Assembly: GCA_000467715.1 (NCBI GenBank)
Contig: AJFK01000446.1
Coordinates: 62,001-126,000, forward strand
DNA length: 64,000 nt
Reading direction: 5' to 3'
From: Hysterium pulicare CBS 123377
Lineage: Eukaryota > Ascomycota > Dothideomycetes > Hysteriales > Hysteriaceae
Shown here: in pieces, positions 21,751-32,664 of the stretch
How the letters are laid out: each line of letters begins with the position of its first letter
Position numbering within the stretch: position 1 is the first letter of the stretch
Position numbers and translations under genes: made by a program
Notes under the pieces: generated by a model
Databases searched by the model: none
Seen by the model: the letters and a program-made list of their open reading frames with translations, nothing else
Told to the model about the DNA's origin: nothing

Positions 21751-23553
21751 CTAATCTACCAAGCTCCTCCCCCTTCTTCTACTCTTCTGCAACGCAACCA
21801 ACCTATCCAGATTCGCAATCCACTTCTCCGCAAACCCACGATCGGTGAATCTGCGCGCCGATTGCCGCGCTCGGAGGCGCATAGCTAGTGTTTTGTCTGG
21901 GGAGAGAGAGAGGGCTTGCGCGAAGGCTTTGGAGTAGGATGGGACGGTTGAAGCGTGGAATCCTGGACGGAAAAGAGTTAGTATGGCGAAGGCGATCGTG
22001 GAAGGGTTTCTGATCATGTGATTTTGTGGTTTGAAGAAAGGGTGCATGGCAGAAGAACTGAAGGGGATGGACGACATGAAAAAGGGAAGAGCGCATTTAC
22101 CGGTTGGCTTTCCCTCTATATCCACCACGATATCTAGTTTTGGACCTCCGGAGTCGTTGACCACGCTTATGAGGCCCGCGGCTTGGTACTCGACGACGCC
22201 GATCCCGAAATGTTCGTTCCACATGCTGTTCACGCCTATGCTAGCTTTCTGTAACCATTCCAAGATCTGAGGCCACGACGCATCGCACACGAATTCGACA
22301 TCGTCTTTGATGCGGAGTTCGTGGGCTAAGAGGCGGAGATTATAGACGCGTGTAGCGTCGTCGCTATCTCGCACCGAGCCTATAAGTACGAGTTTAGGTG
22401 TTTGATTTGGGAAGGAAGGGAAGCTGCTGCTGGAGGTTAGGAGATCGGCGAAGGCTTCGAGGATGAGTTGGTGGTTTTTTTCGGGGCGGAATTGCGCTAT
22501 GTAGATTAGATAGGGCCCGCGTTTCGCTTCGCTTGCTTTTGAGACTTCGATTGAGGATTCTACTTCTTCGACTGCGACGGGTGGGAAGACGACGTCTATG
22601 TCTGTATCTTCGCCTGCGAGTGCTTTCCGGCGGGTGCGGTAGGGGCCCCAGAGCGAGCGGACATGGGCTTGTGTCCAGGAAGAATTGGTCATGACTACGT
22701 CGATTGTGCTGCCGACGTAACAGTATAGTTTTGCGAATAAAGTCCAGTATTGCTTCTTCGCTACTCCTTTCCAGCCTTCACCCTTGCCTGCATGCACACC
22801 CTTGCCCCCGACTGACAATGACTCTAACATATCGGTCGATATTGTGGGGTAGTGTACGTAAGCTCCTGTGGGTACGGAAGGGAAGAAGAATCTAGATAAA
22901 GCTAGAGTGAATGCGTAGCCCACTGTATCTATAAATATGTCGGGGACGAGGAGCGAGAAGGCGTCGTATCCGAGAATGATGGAGCCTATGGATTGGCCTA
23001 GTAGTGTGAAGTGTGGCCATGTACTGCTGAGGACGTAGTGACGGGTCGTAAGATAGAGGAAATGGATGGTCGGGGGGTGGAGGTGGATATTGAAGCGGTC
23101 TTCAACGCGTTTTAGAATCGCTGCTTTATCGACGTCGTGGTCGCCGGTGTAGACGACGCATACGGCCTCAGGCCAGCGCTTTTGGGTTGCGCGGATCGCC
23201 GCCCAGAGGACGCGTTCGCCGCCTCCGCCGGCGTTGCAAAAGGGGTGGAAGAAGCCTATTATACCGTGCCAATCTTCATTGGCTTTGCCGCCATTTGTGG
23301 CTGTTCCAATGGTTGAACCTTCTATCTCTTCCCAATCGTCCTCTTCGGCGGGTTTTGTTTGCTTCGTTTTATCAGACTCATACTGATTCTGCTCAGTAGC
23401 TACCCGCGCTAACAAAAGCTCTCTTCTGGTACGTGAAGCGCGGCGAAGGTGGTTCCCAATAGCTTCTCCCGCAACACGTAGTAATTTTGGAAGAAGGAGA
23501 AGTGAAATGAGGATACAGAGAAGAAAAGAGAGTAAAATGAAAGAGACACTCAT
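21751..23553 (-). CDS. ALG11: GDP-Man:Man3GlcNAc2-PP-dolichol alpha-1,2-mannosyltransferase
   Basis: ALG11 adds the fourth and fifth mannoses to the lipid-linked oligosaccharide on the cytosolic face of the ER. Exons on the minus strand are 23553-22101 and 21962-21751, giving 554 residues. I choose the ATG at 23553 because it opens directly into a membrane anchor (MSVSFILLSFLLCILISLLL); the in-frame ATG at 23763 would add 70 residues the family lacks. Motifs: HPFCNAGGGGERVLWAAI, VYTGDHD, TIHFLYL, FIDTVGYAF, GAYVHYPTISTDML, MTNSSWTQAHV, YIAQFRPEKNH and GVNSMWNEHFGIGVVEYQAAG. The 138-nt intron is a multiple of three and lacks stops, so retention would still give a full-length protein. It is head-to-head with COX18 (246 bp). 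Confidence 0.95.
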   Translation of the reverse strand: MSVSFILLSFLLCILISLLLLPKLLRVAGEAIGNHLRRASRTRRELLLARVATEQNQYESDKTKQTKPAEEDDWEEIEGSTIGTATNGGKANEDWHGIIGFFHPFCNAGGGGERVLWAAIRATQKRWPEAVCVVYTGDHDVDKAAILKRVEDRFNIHLHPPTIHFLYLTTRHYVLSSTWPHFTLLGQSIGSIILGYDAFSLLVPDIFIDTVGYAFTLALSRFFFPSVPTGAYVHYPTISTDMLESLSVGGKGVHAGKGEGWKGVAKKQYWTLFAKLYCYVGSTIDVVMTNSSWTQAHVRSLWGPYRTRRKALAGEDTDIDVVFPPVAVEEVESSIEVSKASEAKRGPYLIYIAQFRPEKNHQLILEAFADLLTSSSSFPSFPNQTPKLVLIGSVRDSDDATRVYNLRLLAHELRIKDDVEFVCDASWPQILEWLQKASIGVNSMWNEHFGIGVVEYQAAGLISVVNDSGGPKLDIVVDIEGKPTGKCALPFFMSSIPFSSSAMHPFFKPQNHMIRNPSTIAFAILTLFRPGFHASTVPSYSKAFAQALSLSPDKTLAMRLRARQSARRFTDRGFAEKWIANLDRLVALQKSRRRGRSLVD

Positions 23554-23799
23554 AGTGGAAAAAATGAGCTTGGGGGTATCTTTAACGAAAAGAGTAAAAA
23601 GTGAATGGTGAATGTGGGATTCACGAGTGCCATGGGAGCAGGAAGTTGATGACAGCTCTTGCATGCGGGACGGTGCCCGGAAATGGCCCTGTTCACCGCC
23701 TTCGGCCCGAATTGCGGGAGCTTGAGCTAGGGCCGATTTTTCGATGGGAAAGCTTGCCGACATCTGATCTCCTTCAACTCCTCCCTATCCCTAGCCATC
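23554..23799. promoter_or_regulatory. Divergent promoter region, ALG11 / COX18
   Basis: There are 246 bp between start codons on opposite strands. The ALG11 frame stays open into this region (to 23763), which I treat as 5' UTR. Confidence 0.55.
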
Positions 23800-24852
23800 A
23801 TGTTGAATTTGCGTCCTCTCTTTCGACCAGGTTGTCAATTGCTTCCTCGATATGCATTTTCTTCTCCGCAAGCAAATGCTAGTCGCCAAAGATTTCAGTC
23901 ATTCCATGCGACCGCTCCTCTCAAGGAAGGAGAGATCGGCGAAACCATATACGATGCAATGGTCTATCTTCCTCACGAGCTCCTCCAGACGCTCCACTCC
24001 TTCGATCTACCATGGGCCTTTGTAATTCCCGCCTCAGCATTGATAGTCCGGACTTTCTTCGTCGCCATACCATTTTCTATCCCGCAACGAAAAGTTCAAC
24101 AACGTTATCTCAACCTCGACCCTATCCGAAAAGCACTCAGTATTTACAGACGGAGACAGTTGATGCAGAAAGGTGGGTATGGTACACCTACCGAGGCAGG
24201 GTCTTTGGTGCATCTACAAACAAAGAAGGAAATTGCTGCTCTACATAAACGTTGGGACTGTGCCATTCAAAAAAGAATGATTTACCCAATTCTCTCACTG
24301 CCTATCTTCCTGGTAATGGCTGAAACCATCAGGACGATGACTGGTGCGGGCAGGGGATTGTTAGGTTTAGTCCTAAAATCTGTTCCCACAGACGTGCCCG
24401 TCAGGGAGATCCCCGAATGGACCACCGAAATGATCAAAGAGGTCGGCTCGGGACAAGCGCAAATAGTTCCAAACCCGCTCCTCGATCTTAGTTTCGCCCA
24501 TGGAGGCATGCTCTGGTTTCCCAATCTGATGGTTCCGGATCCTTACATGGCGTTGCCTTGCGTCGTCTCCGGCCTCATATTCTACAGCGTATGGAAAGGC
24601 TCTGATACAGGCGGGAAGATGGAAAAATTATCCCCTATAGCTCTTGGGCTCCGCCGATCTTTGTTGACCTTCTCATTATTCATTGCGCCATTGGCTATCA
24701 ATCTTCCCTCCGGTATTCTTTTGTATTGGGCCTCGAGTTCCGCATCGGCTATGATTTGGCATCGTATCCTGGATAGATATTGGCCGCTTACACCCCCTCC
24801 GACGCCTTGCAAGCGACCTTTGTTGCTTTTGCCAACACCGAAGAGTCATTAG
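23800..24852 (+). CDS. COX18: Mitochondrial inner-membrane insertase COX18 (Oxa1/YidC family)
   Basis: COX18/Oxa2 exports the C-terminal tail of Cox2 across the inner mitochondrial membrane during cytochrome c oxidase assembly. It is a single exon of 350 residues. The N-terminus is Arg/Ser/Phe-rich with a presequence-like RQRFQSFHATAPL. Membrane segments lie near residues 70-92 (WAFVIPASALIVRTFFVAIPF), 160-178 (YPILSLPIFLVMAETI), 255-270 (ALPCVVSGLIFYSVW) and 285-315 (RRSLLTFSLFIAPLAINLPSG), the last with ILLYWASSSASAM, as in YidC/Oxa1 proteins. Length and topology fit COX18 better than OXA1, which has a longer C-terminal ribosome-binding tail. Confidence 0.88.
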   Translation: MLNLRPLFRPGCQLLPRYAFSSPQANASRQRFQSFHATAPLKEGEIGETIYDAMVYLPHELLQTLHSFDLPWAFVIPASALIVRTFFVAIPFSIPQRKVQQRYLNLDPIRKALSIYRRRQLMQKGGYGTPTEAGSLVHLQTKKEIAALHKRWDCAIQKRMIYPILSLPIFLVMAETIRTMTGAGRGLLGLVLKSVPTDVPVREIPEWTTEMIKEVGSGQAQIVPNPLLDLSFAHGGMLWFPNLMVPDPYMALPCVVSGLIFYSVWKGSDTGGKMEKLSPIALGLRRSLLTFSLFIAPLAINLPSGILLYWASSSASAMIWHRILDRYWPLTPPPTPCKRPLLLLPTPKSH

Positions 24853-25249
24853 TTAAGTACGTGAGACTGAGGGGACTGGTTTAATTTCCCCATCCTGAGC
24901 GGAATTATTTGTATAACGGGTTCTAGAATATTGAAGACCATGGCCTCCCAACATTCCCAAAGGAGAATTGCAGGCATCATTTGGCACTGTCGTCATAAAC
25001 ATTGTATCGATTTTGGCGTCTTTACTTTGTCAAATATACCAGTATTCTGTTGAATTAATCTCACAATATATTATCAACTAGCAATATATCATAAAGATTA
25101 GATCTGACTTTGGAATAATCGACATGTCAATGATTTTAGCATGCATTCTACCCTGCCTTTAGTTCATTGTATTCATTTGCAGTAGCACTTGCGCCTTCTC
25201 AACTGCCATCTAATCGTTTCCATGATACGGAGTCTGAGGAGAGAGGCTT
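24853..25249. other. Convergent 3' flanks of COX18 and the OTCase gene
   Basis: There are 397 bp of AT-rich DNA between two convergent stop codons. No feature is seen beyond likely 3' UTRs. Confidence 0.5.
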
Positions 25250-26436
25250 TCATACTATGTTGCCCTTGTTCACGACGAAGGCTTCTAAAGCCGCTGAATC
25301 ACTAGTCAGTAAAATATGAAGCAAACCTGGTCGATCCACTTACAAATCGCAGCCCACAACCTATTCTCCGCCTCCCTGAAAACCACTGACCTCGGGCCAT
25401 AGAACACCTCGTCGCTAACTTCTTCTGCGTGACGGGGTAGGCAGTGCATAAATTGCCAGTTCTCCTTCGCTCCACCCCTCTTGGCCAACTCCGATGTTAT
25501 CTGAAAGCCTTTGAAAGCCGCCAGTCGCTTTGCTGTTTCCTCTTCCTGGCCCATCGAAACCCAGGTATCCGTTACAAGGATATCAGCGTTCTTGATTGCC
25601 TCCTCTGGTGAATTCGTTTCGATTAACTTGCCAGCACGATGTGCGGTGGAACCTGACGACTTGATGATTTCCCTCATGGTATCAGGGATTGCGTAGTCTT
25701 TCGGTGTCGCAACAGCAACATCGACGCCCAGCTTCGTTGCACCAATGGCCATATCAAATAGAACATTATTTGCGTCACCTATCCAAGCAATCTTCAACCC
25801 TTCGAGACCAAGCGTAGAACTGGAGCTGGAGGGTGTGGTCTCGGATATAGTCAGGAAGTCGGCGATGATCTGGAGGGGATGGTATAGGTCGGAGAGAGCG
25901 TTAATGACTGGCACGGATGAGTGCTTTGCAAGATCCGCGACATCAGAATGCGGGCCAACACGGGCAACAATAGCGGAGGTCATGCTGGAGAGCACAAGGG
26001 AAGTGTCGTAGAGAGATTCGTTTACCTGGGCTCATTGTAAGCAATTGCTTCGTATAGTGCAGGTTTGAAGGAACATCTGTACTCCTAACTGTATATCATC
26101 TTTTCCTAAGAACATGGGATGGCCGCCCATAGTCACTATAGCCCCTTCCGTTGATACCCTTGTGCGAGTACTTCTCTTGCTAAAAGTCATAGCTACGGTC
26201 TTCCCCGCCAAAGCTCCCAGCAGATTCCTAGGGATCGAGCCAGACTTGATGGCTTGTTTATGTTGGTGCGCATTTCGAACGAGAGCTGTAAGCTCGGCGG
26301 GTGTGAGATCAGCTATTGAAAGCAGATGTCGTGGAGCAAATGGTGAGGTTTTGGGGCTGGCGGGGGACGAGTAAAGTCGACATTGAGCTTTTGATAAGCT
26401 CCGAATAGCTGCAGGAGCAGGTCGAAAAGGAGGCAT
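25250..26436 (-). CDS. ARG3: Ornithine carbamoyltransferase, mitochondrial
   Basis: The enzyme converts ornithine and carbamoyl phosphate to citrulline in arginine synthesis; the orthologue is called argB in aspergilli. Exons on the minus strand are 26436-26083, 26025-25344 and 25293-25250, giving 359 residues. Carbamoyl-phosphate site: FSKRSTRTR (Ser89 to Arg93) and HPLQ (167-170). Ornithine site: DTWVSMGQ (271-278) and HCLPRH (312-317), with GDANNVLFD between. The Arg/Ser-rich first 35 residues form a presequence. The last exon (14 codons) is easily missed; it supplies the conserved ALEAFVVNKG end. Using the GTAAGT donor at 25343 gives LWAAISALEAF, whereas reading on gives an unrelated tail. 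It is head-to-head with the TAG1-like gene (397 bp). Confidence 0.97.
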
Positions 26437-26833
26437 TGTTGCTTGTGAATGTCGCTTGCAATTCTACCACTGCGCACACAGCAATTGAAGTTTTATAGCG
26501 CGATCCGAGAGTTGGAGTCACGTTCGTTGTTGAGTTTTATTTTTCTGCGCGCCCTGCCTGTCATGCGTCACTAAAATCTGGGGTTGCAAGCGTCTGGATT
26601 GGCTCGGTTCGTGGTGCTTTCATGGCTATGGCGGTGCTCTTCAAGCCACAGGCGGCGAAGATGACGACCCGAGAGTGCTTGCCTTCCCTGTTTCACATCA
26701 CCACCTCGATCCTTCACTCCTTCACTCCACCTCTTTCACGACAATTCTTCATTCTATCGTATATTTCCTTGCCTACGAATGATCACCTAGACCGGCGCTT
26801 TCAGTTTCATTTCCTTTCCGCATTTGCACCGCT
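26437..26833. promoter_or_regulatory. Divergent promoter region, OTCase gene / TAG1-like gene
   Basis: There are 397 bp between opposite start codons. The TAG1-proximal part (26690-26830) is C/T-rich on the plus strand, suiting a 5' UTR. A TGAGTCA-like Gcn4/CpcA site would be expected for the arginine gene; only partial matches such as GGAGTCACG near 26515 were seen. Confidence 0.5.
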
Positions 26834-29620
26834 ATGGATACTCCGAACGAAGCCTGGGGTTCCACGAGAACACCCAGCTCCCGCCCAGCCTCCCAGAAGT
26901 CCTCTCGCTCAGCGCGATCAGCACGCTCGCAAGCTACTAGCAGAACAACGGAAGAGACACCACTTTTAGCAAGAGAAGATAGAACAGATCCTGCAGAAGC
27001 GGAGCAGACTCCGGCGACTACATCGCTCTTACATTCCCTGACCGGCTCATCAGGCTCGAAACAAGGCAAACGGAGATGGCCAAGCATCGTGGCACTGCTG
27101 ATTCTTGGTATCGTTTTTGTTGTTATCATGCTTGGGTTTTTGGTGACGGAAGGGATGGAGGAATATGCCATGCAGGCAGCAGACTTCAAGCCGACGAGGC
27201 TATCTTTGGATTCTTTAACTAAGACTGGAGTCAGAGTCAAGGTGGAAGGAGATTTCAATATGGATGCCTCTAAAGTCAAGAAGAAGTCTGTACGGGACCT
27301 TGGAAAGTTCGGGACCTGGATTGCGAGAGAAGTCGAGAGCGGACCGACGGACGTTGATGTATACCTCCCAGAGTACGGCGATGTGCTACTTGGCAAGGCC
27401 AAAGTTCCCGGAATCAAAGTCAATATCAGAAATGGACACACGACGCACCTAGCTTTTTTCACAGATCTCGAGCCAGGATCATTAAAAAGTATCCGCAATA
27501 TTGCCAACGATTGGATAGAAGGACGACTTGGACAACTCCGTGTGAAAGGCGAAGCTAAAGTGCCACTGAAATCCGGTCTTATCCATTTAGGAGATCAGTC
27601 CGTTCAGCAATCTTTGCTGCTTGAAGGTGAGCAAATTCTGTGTTCAGGGCAGAAGAATGACTCGCCTCTATACTGACAACACTTTTGTCATAGGAAATGA
27701 TGTTCCTTCGCTCCCTCAATACAATATCGCTAAACTCAACATTCGTGAAGCTCGCGACGGAAACAAAGGCATGGGTGCTGATGTTTCTCTGATGGTGATG
27801 AACGATTATCCTTTTGATTTCGCAGTGCCTCCAGTTGCTGTCGATGTTTTGGTCGAGGACTGCATGCCTACGGACCCCTATATAAAGGTCGGAGAAGCAG
27901 AGACCGCACATTTGCATATAGAACCGAAGACGGATCTCTACGTAAACGTTACTGGTCATGTGGAAAAGCTTCCAGACTCTCTTACGGCGGCATGTCCGGA
28001 TTCGCTGAAATCACCACTCGACACCTTCATAGGAAACTACATGCATGGCGAAGGTTCCACGATATACATCAATTGCTGCAAATTCCCCGATCCAGAGACC
28101 CCTCAATGGACCCGAGACCTCTTGAAGGACATCACGGTTCCCGTTCCTTTCGTCGGAAAGGCCCCCGAAAACTTGATCAAGAATTTTACTCTTGCAGATG
28201 TACATTTTGATCTCCCTGACCTGCTGGCTGATCCTGGTACACCGGACGCTCAACCGAAAATATCAGCAATCGTAAAAGTTTGGGTGGGATTGCCTGGTGA
28301 GATGAACTTTCCTGTTGATGTAGACCGTGTCCGCGCAAATGCGGACGTTTACTATCACAGCAAGAAGCTCGGGAAGTTGCATCTTGAAAAATGGCAAAGG
28401 GCGAATTCGACTAGAATTGAAGGCGAAGACGACGAGCCCGCTTCAATTCTAGTAGAAGCAAAGATCAAGAAAGCCCCTCTTGAGATCACCGATAACGACC
28501 TCTTCAGTGAGGTTGTCCAAGCACTCATTTTTGGCGGGAAACCAGTCTACCTTGCAGTAAAAGCGGCTGTGGACGTTGGAATGGACACACCAATTGGGAG
28601 ATTTGCAGTGCGGGAGATTCCAGCTGAAGGAACTGTTCCAGTCAAACGTTCGTGATCTCGTTCGTAACCTTGATCGAATATCCGCATTTAGCTCTATTGC
28701 TAATTCATCGCCGCGGTGTAGCAATTGGAGGCGGAAAGGGATTCGGTTCCTTGTCTCCTAAGATCGGAAACCTCACCATACTCGATACCAGTCCTACCGG
28801 CGTCACCCTATCAGCTATTGTAAACTTCACCAACCCGACAAAATATTCTGCGACGGTGCCCTACTTCAACATCAACATCCTCGTCAACGGCACCTTGCTC
28901 GGACAAGCTACCGCTGAGAACGTGTCTGTTGTTCCAGGGAATAACACAAACATACTCGTTAAAGCCGTGTATGATCCAACTACCAATAGCGGTGACGAGG
29001 GCAAGGAAGTTGGCAAAAATTTATTGTCTCAATACATTTCCGGTAAGATTTGAGAGAGTACCCGAGAGCGATGGGCTTCCATCTGACATTTGGCAGGCTA
29101 CAACACAACATTGACACTTCAAACTCACAATGGCACGATCCCATCACAACCTGCCATTGGTTTTGCCCTATCATCTCTCCCGATTGATCTCCCAACGCCT
29201 CGACTAAGTACGCCGAAAAAGCCTTCCGACGGCGATGGTGATGATGAAGACGATTCGCCTCACTTCATCAAAGCTGCAACCATGCACCTAATATCCTCAA
29301 CAGCAGTCTTTACGCTCTCTTCGCCACTGTCAACTACCACACTTTACATCACTTACCTAAATGCTACATCTTTCTACGAAGGTCATCCTGCGGGCACAAT
29401 CCTCTACGAACTTCCTTTCGCCGTACCCCCGGGGTTATCTGAAACTCCTAGACTGCCCGTCGACTGGAGTATAGGAGGCGTAGGGTATGAGGCTATTAGG
29501 AAGGCGCTAGGTGGGACACTGAAGCTGAAGGCAAATGCGGACGTCGATATCAGAATCGGGAGATGGAATCAGAGGGTTTGGTTTCAGGGTAGGAGTATTG
29601 GAGCAAACGTGAGATTGTAA
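26834..29620 (+). CDS. TAG1-like vacuolar membrane protein (DUF3712)
   Basis: This is similar to the fungal DUF3712 family that includes yeast Tag1 (YLR173W), a vacuolar protein that limits prolonged autophagy. Exons are 26834-27626, 27694-28647, 28722-29042 and 29097-29620, giving 863 residues. Residues 1-80 are a Ser/Arg-rich cytosolic tail, 83-104 a single membrane segment (SIVALLILGIVFVVIMLGF), and the rest a large luminal region of repeated beta-rich modules with several N-glycosylation sequons (NVTG, NFTL, NFTN, NVSV, NTTL, NATS). The second intron has a GTTCGT donor. The yeast name implies topology and family only; function here is inferred. It is divergent from the OTCase gene. Confidence 0.85.
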
Positions 29621-30712
29621 GGATAACTTGCCTGTACATCGACATTGTGACATAGGCACTCGCCACCCTTTCCTTCGAATCTAGAAATGGAGGCTTGCTG
29701 GGATACTTGGGGCGTTTCACCTTGGAATATTTTCTTCTTGCTGTAAAATTTTCACCGGCTTGGGGCCTTTGGCGTTGTGGGACTTGGCGCCTTTTCTCTA
29801 GTGGAGCAGAGATGTCACTGTAACATCGAAGCAAAGTTTTACACATCAAAAACAACTCCTTTGCAAATTCTCACGATACACCGCCTTAGTCGTACCACGT
29901 GTTCGGCCAAAAGCTCCCCGACCCGTGCCGTTGATAACCACGATACAACTTCACCGATAACGGCTGAGATTCCCGTTCGGGAAGGAAATTTTGGCGTCCC
30001 GAGGCACGTAGCTTAAAAGCAGCGGAACGGAAAGCAGTAGCATGAAACCGATGGGAGACGGGTGGATGGATCGGGTTAGAGAAGGTTGGAATGAATTAGG
30101 AAGTGCAGGACGCCATGATGCTATTCTGTGATAGATCGATCGAGATGGTGATGGACAGGGGTAACACGTGAATTAAAGACGCCGTGAGGACCGAAATGTC
30201 GTGCAGAGCTAGCGTTTAGTGAGGATTGCGTTTTGATATTGAGGTACCTACTATGTAGGTAGGGTGGTGAGCAGTCCGGTTGTGCATGTCTGAGGCTGGC
30301 TAACCATTTACGGATCGATGCTTGAGGGAGAAAGGATAGGCAATGTTGTAATCAATGAAAACTGAGAATGGGAATTTGATATTTTTGAGCCGGAGAATCT
30401 CGAGTTCGTTCTTGCACTAACATTGCCACTACAAAGCTGGGTGTTTGTATTTGGTCGCAATCGTTGCGATACTCGATGGAAAGGGAATAGGTTTTCTGAA
30501 GTATGCAAGGCGAACATAGATAGTATGAACTAATTTTTCCAGATATGATCTACTGGCATCAACTTGGAAATGCAGATTTTCGAAGTTGTCTGAATTGCAG
30601 GTGGGTAAATTCTCCGTGATACAGGGCAAGCGCTTTCCTAGAACGTACTCGGTGGAGGACAACTTGGCGAACTTCATTCAACCTACCTAAGGTCGACCAC
30701 ACCACTGACATC
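29621..30712. other. Intergenic upstream of the DUF647 gene
   Basis: No gene is seen in 1.1 kb. An inverted repeat TACCTAC-TAT-GTAGGTA lies at about 30244-30260, and a CACGTG hexamer at about 29897. Both are common promoter-type elements in this group of fungi, but no function can be shown from sequence. Confidence 0.45.
30244..30260. repeat. Short inverted repeat TACCTAC / GTAGGTA
   Basis: Perfect 7-bp arms separated by three bases, about 450 bp upstream of the DUF647 gene. Similar CTACCTAGG-type palindromic steps occur at about 203-222, 39217-39230 and 52255-52264. Confidence 0.6.
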
Positions 30713-32664
30713 ATGAATACAACGAAGCTTGAAGTCGTGGAACATGATGAGGCAGGCAACATTACCTCTTCATACGTCGAGACTAGTTCATCCAAAGAAA
30801 CGGAAGGAGGTCGAATCGATATCATTGTGGGTCCACACTCAGACGACCAGAACAGAAATTCCTCATGCTGACGCTGCATCAACGAAGCTTCCGGAGAAGA
30901 CGAAAAGTTATTGGCAGCAATTCCTTGATGTTTTCCTTCCCGCAGGATACCCTCAAAGCGTATCAGAGGACTATCTTGAGTGGGTATTCCTTCATCCGAC
31001 GGACGAGCTTTCGTCAGCTGTCAGCATTCTATGTTACACCTACTAATATGTGAGCCGCCTGTCATAATCAGATACCAAATATATGTTCGTCCCACCCTGC
31101 TCCATTCAAGTATCACGATTGACTTCATACAGGACTCGTTGCAAGCGTTTTCTAGCTCAATTGCCGGTCTACTTTCTTCACGTGCAGTTTTAGAAGGTGT
31201 GTTTACATTCATTTCGAGTTGCGTTCATGTGAAGTCATTGAGCATCCCAAGGATCCGGGCCTGTTGTGAAACTTTCCTGCCTGGGATATTGATTAATAAC
31301 GCATTGTTGGCTCCGCGAACATCCTCTCCTGCTGTCAGATCGAAGCTTGCTAAATGAGGATGGTGATATAGGTGTGGGAGTGGGAGATGCATCTGCATCA
31401 CCTACGGCAGCGCTGCTGCTGTCCGTTTTGCAGGACTCGATGGGCCGAATAGCAACCATTTTGTTTGCGCACAAGCTGGGTACATCCTTGGAACCGGAAT
31501 GCAAGATGTATCGACTTGCAGCAGACATCTTCAATGACACAGCAATGATCCTCGACTGTCTCTCGCCAGCATTTCCAAAGGCAATTCGTGTCGGCATACT
31601 CAGTTTGTCGAGCGTGCTCCGTTCCCTATGCGGTGTAGCTGCAGGCAGCTCCAAAGCCAGTCTCAGTGCTCACTTCGCAAGGTATGGCAATTTGGGAGAG
31701 CTCAACGCCGTAAGTAATCGGTGCGATTACTTGACTAAGATATATCATATTCCTATTGTCTCATATGTTTCATATCACTCCCCACGTGCGAATATAGACG
31801 AAGATAAGTGTCATACTAATCAATTTACAGAAAGATTCAAGCCAAGAAACTATCATATCACTCCTGGGCATGTTGGTAAGTAGCCAAGCGATTGATCCGC
31901 TCTGTGACTCGATACCCGACTTCGGCTGATCAGGCTGATTGACGATTCATATACAGGCAGGGAGCGTTGTGGTTTCCTGGGTCTCGTCTCCAATGGCAAC
32001 GTGGTCGACTCTTATCTTACTACTGTCAGTCCACATTGCGACAAATCACGCCGCTGTAAGAGCTGTGAGCATGCGTTCACTTAACCGTCAGCGGGCAAAT
32101 ATCGTCCTGTCCCACATCATGCAACACGATAAGGTCCTGAGCCCAATCGAAGTCTCCAAGAGAGAACGAATATTCGAGCGAGACGGGGTGTTACGATGGG
32201 CGAACGATGAAGTGATAGGTCATGCAAGAATCGGCGTAAATGTGAACGCCATATTGGAGCGTCTCGGCCCCAGCCACGAACGCACTAGATCAATCCAGCT
32301 TCAAGCCATAAAACTGTCCGACTTGATGCGGCTCTACGCCGATGAAGCTTACATCCTTTGGTACGACGCAAAGCCTTCGGAAGCCCTGATCGTCTTGAAG
32401 CAAGGAGCTAAAGCGGCCGATCAGCTCAAGGCTTGGGCACAGGCTCTCTTGATCGCCAGCCGGGCAAAAGCTGCTGCACGACAGTCTAATAAGCCTTTAT
32501 CGGATGCAGACTTTGATGAACTGAGCTTGGCATTAAAGGCGACCAGCAAGACTTTTGACTTGTATATGGACAAACTTAAAACGGCGGGCTGGGACCTCGA
32601 TATTGCAGCGCTAGAGACGACGTCTGGTACCCGAGCGATCATTAAAACGTCGAACGAGAATTGA
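30713..32664 (+). CDS. DUF647 / RUS (root UV-B sensitive) family protein, seven exons
   Basis: Plant RUS proteins act in vitamin-B6-linked UV-B responses; the fungal members have no settled function. Exons: 30713-30826, 30888-30979, 31072-31084, 31133-31196, 31372-31709, 31831-31875, 31957-32664, giving 457 residues. The family core is clear: LDVFLPAGYPQSVSEDYL, EYQIYDSLQAFSSSIAGLLS, AVLEGVGVGDASASPTAAL, LQDSMGRIATILFAHKLG, LEPECKMYRLAADIFNDTAM, AAGSSKASLSAHFA, NLGELNAKDSSQETIISLLG and RSLNRQRANIVL. Exon 3 is only 13 nt (EYQIY joint). The first intron needs an AAG acceptor but has a good GCTGAC branch site and yields RIDIILPEKTK. The intron 3 donor is GTTCGT. Confidence 0.9.

Noticed and set aside
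23554-23763. N-terminal extension of ALG11 from an upstream in-frame ATG
   Set aside because: It adds 70 residues before the membrane anchor that ALG11 proteins lack and occupies the shared promoter with COX18.
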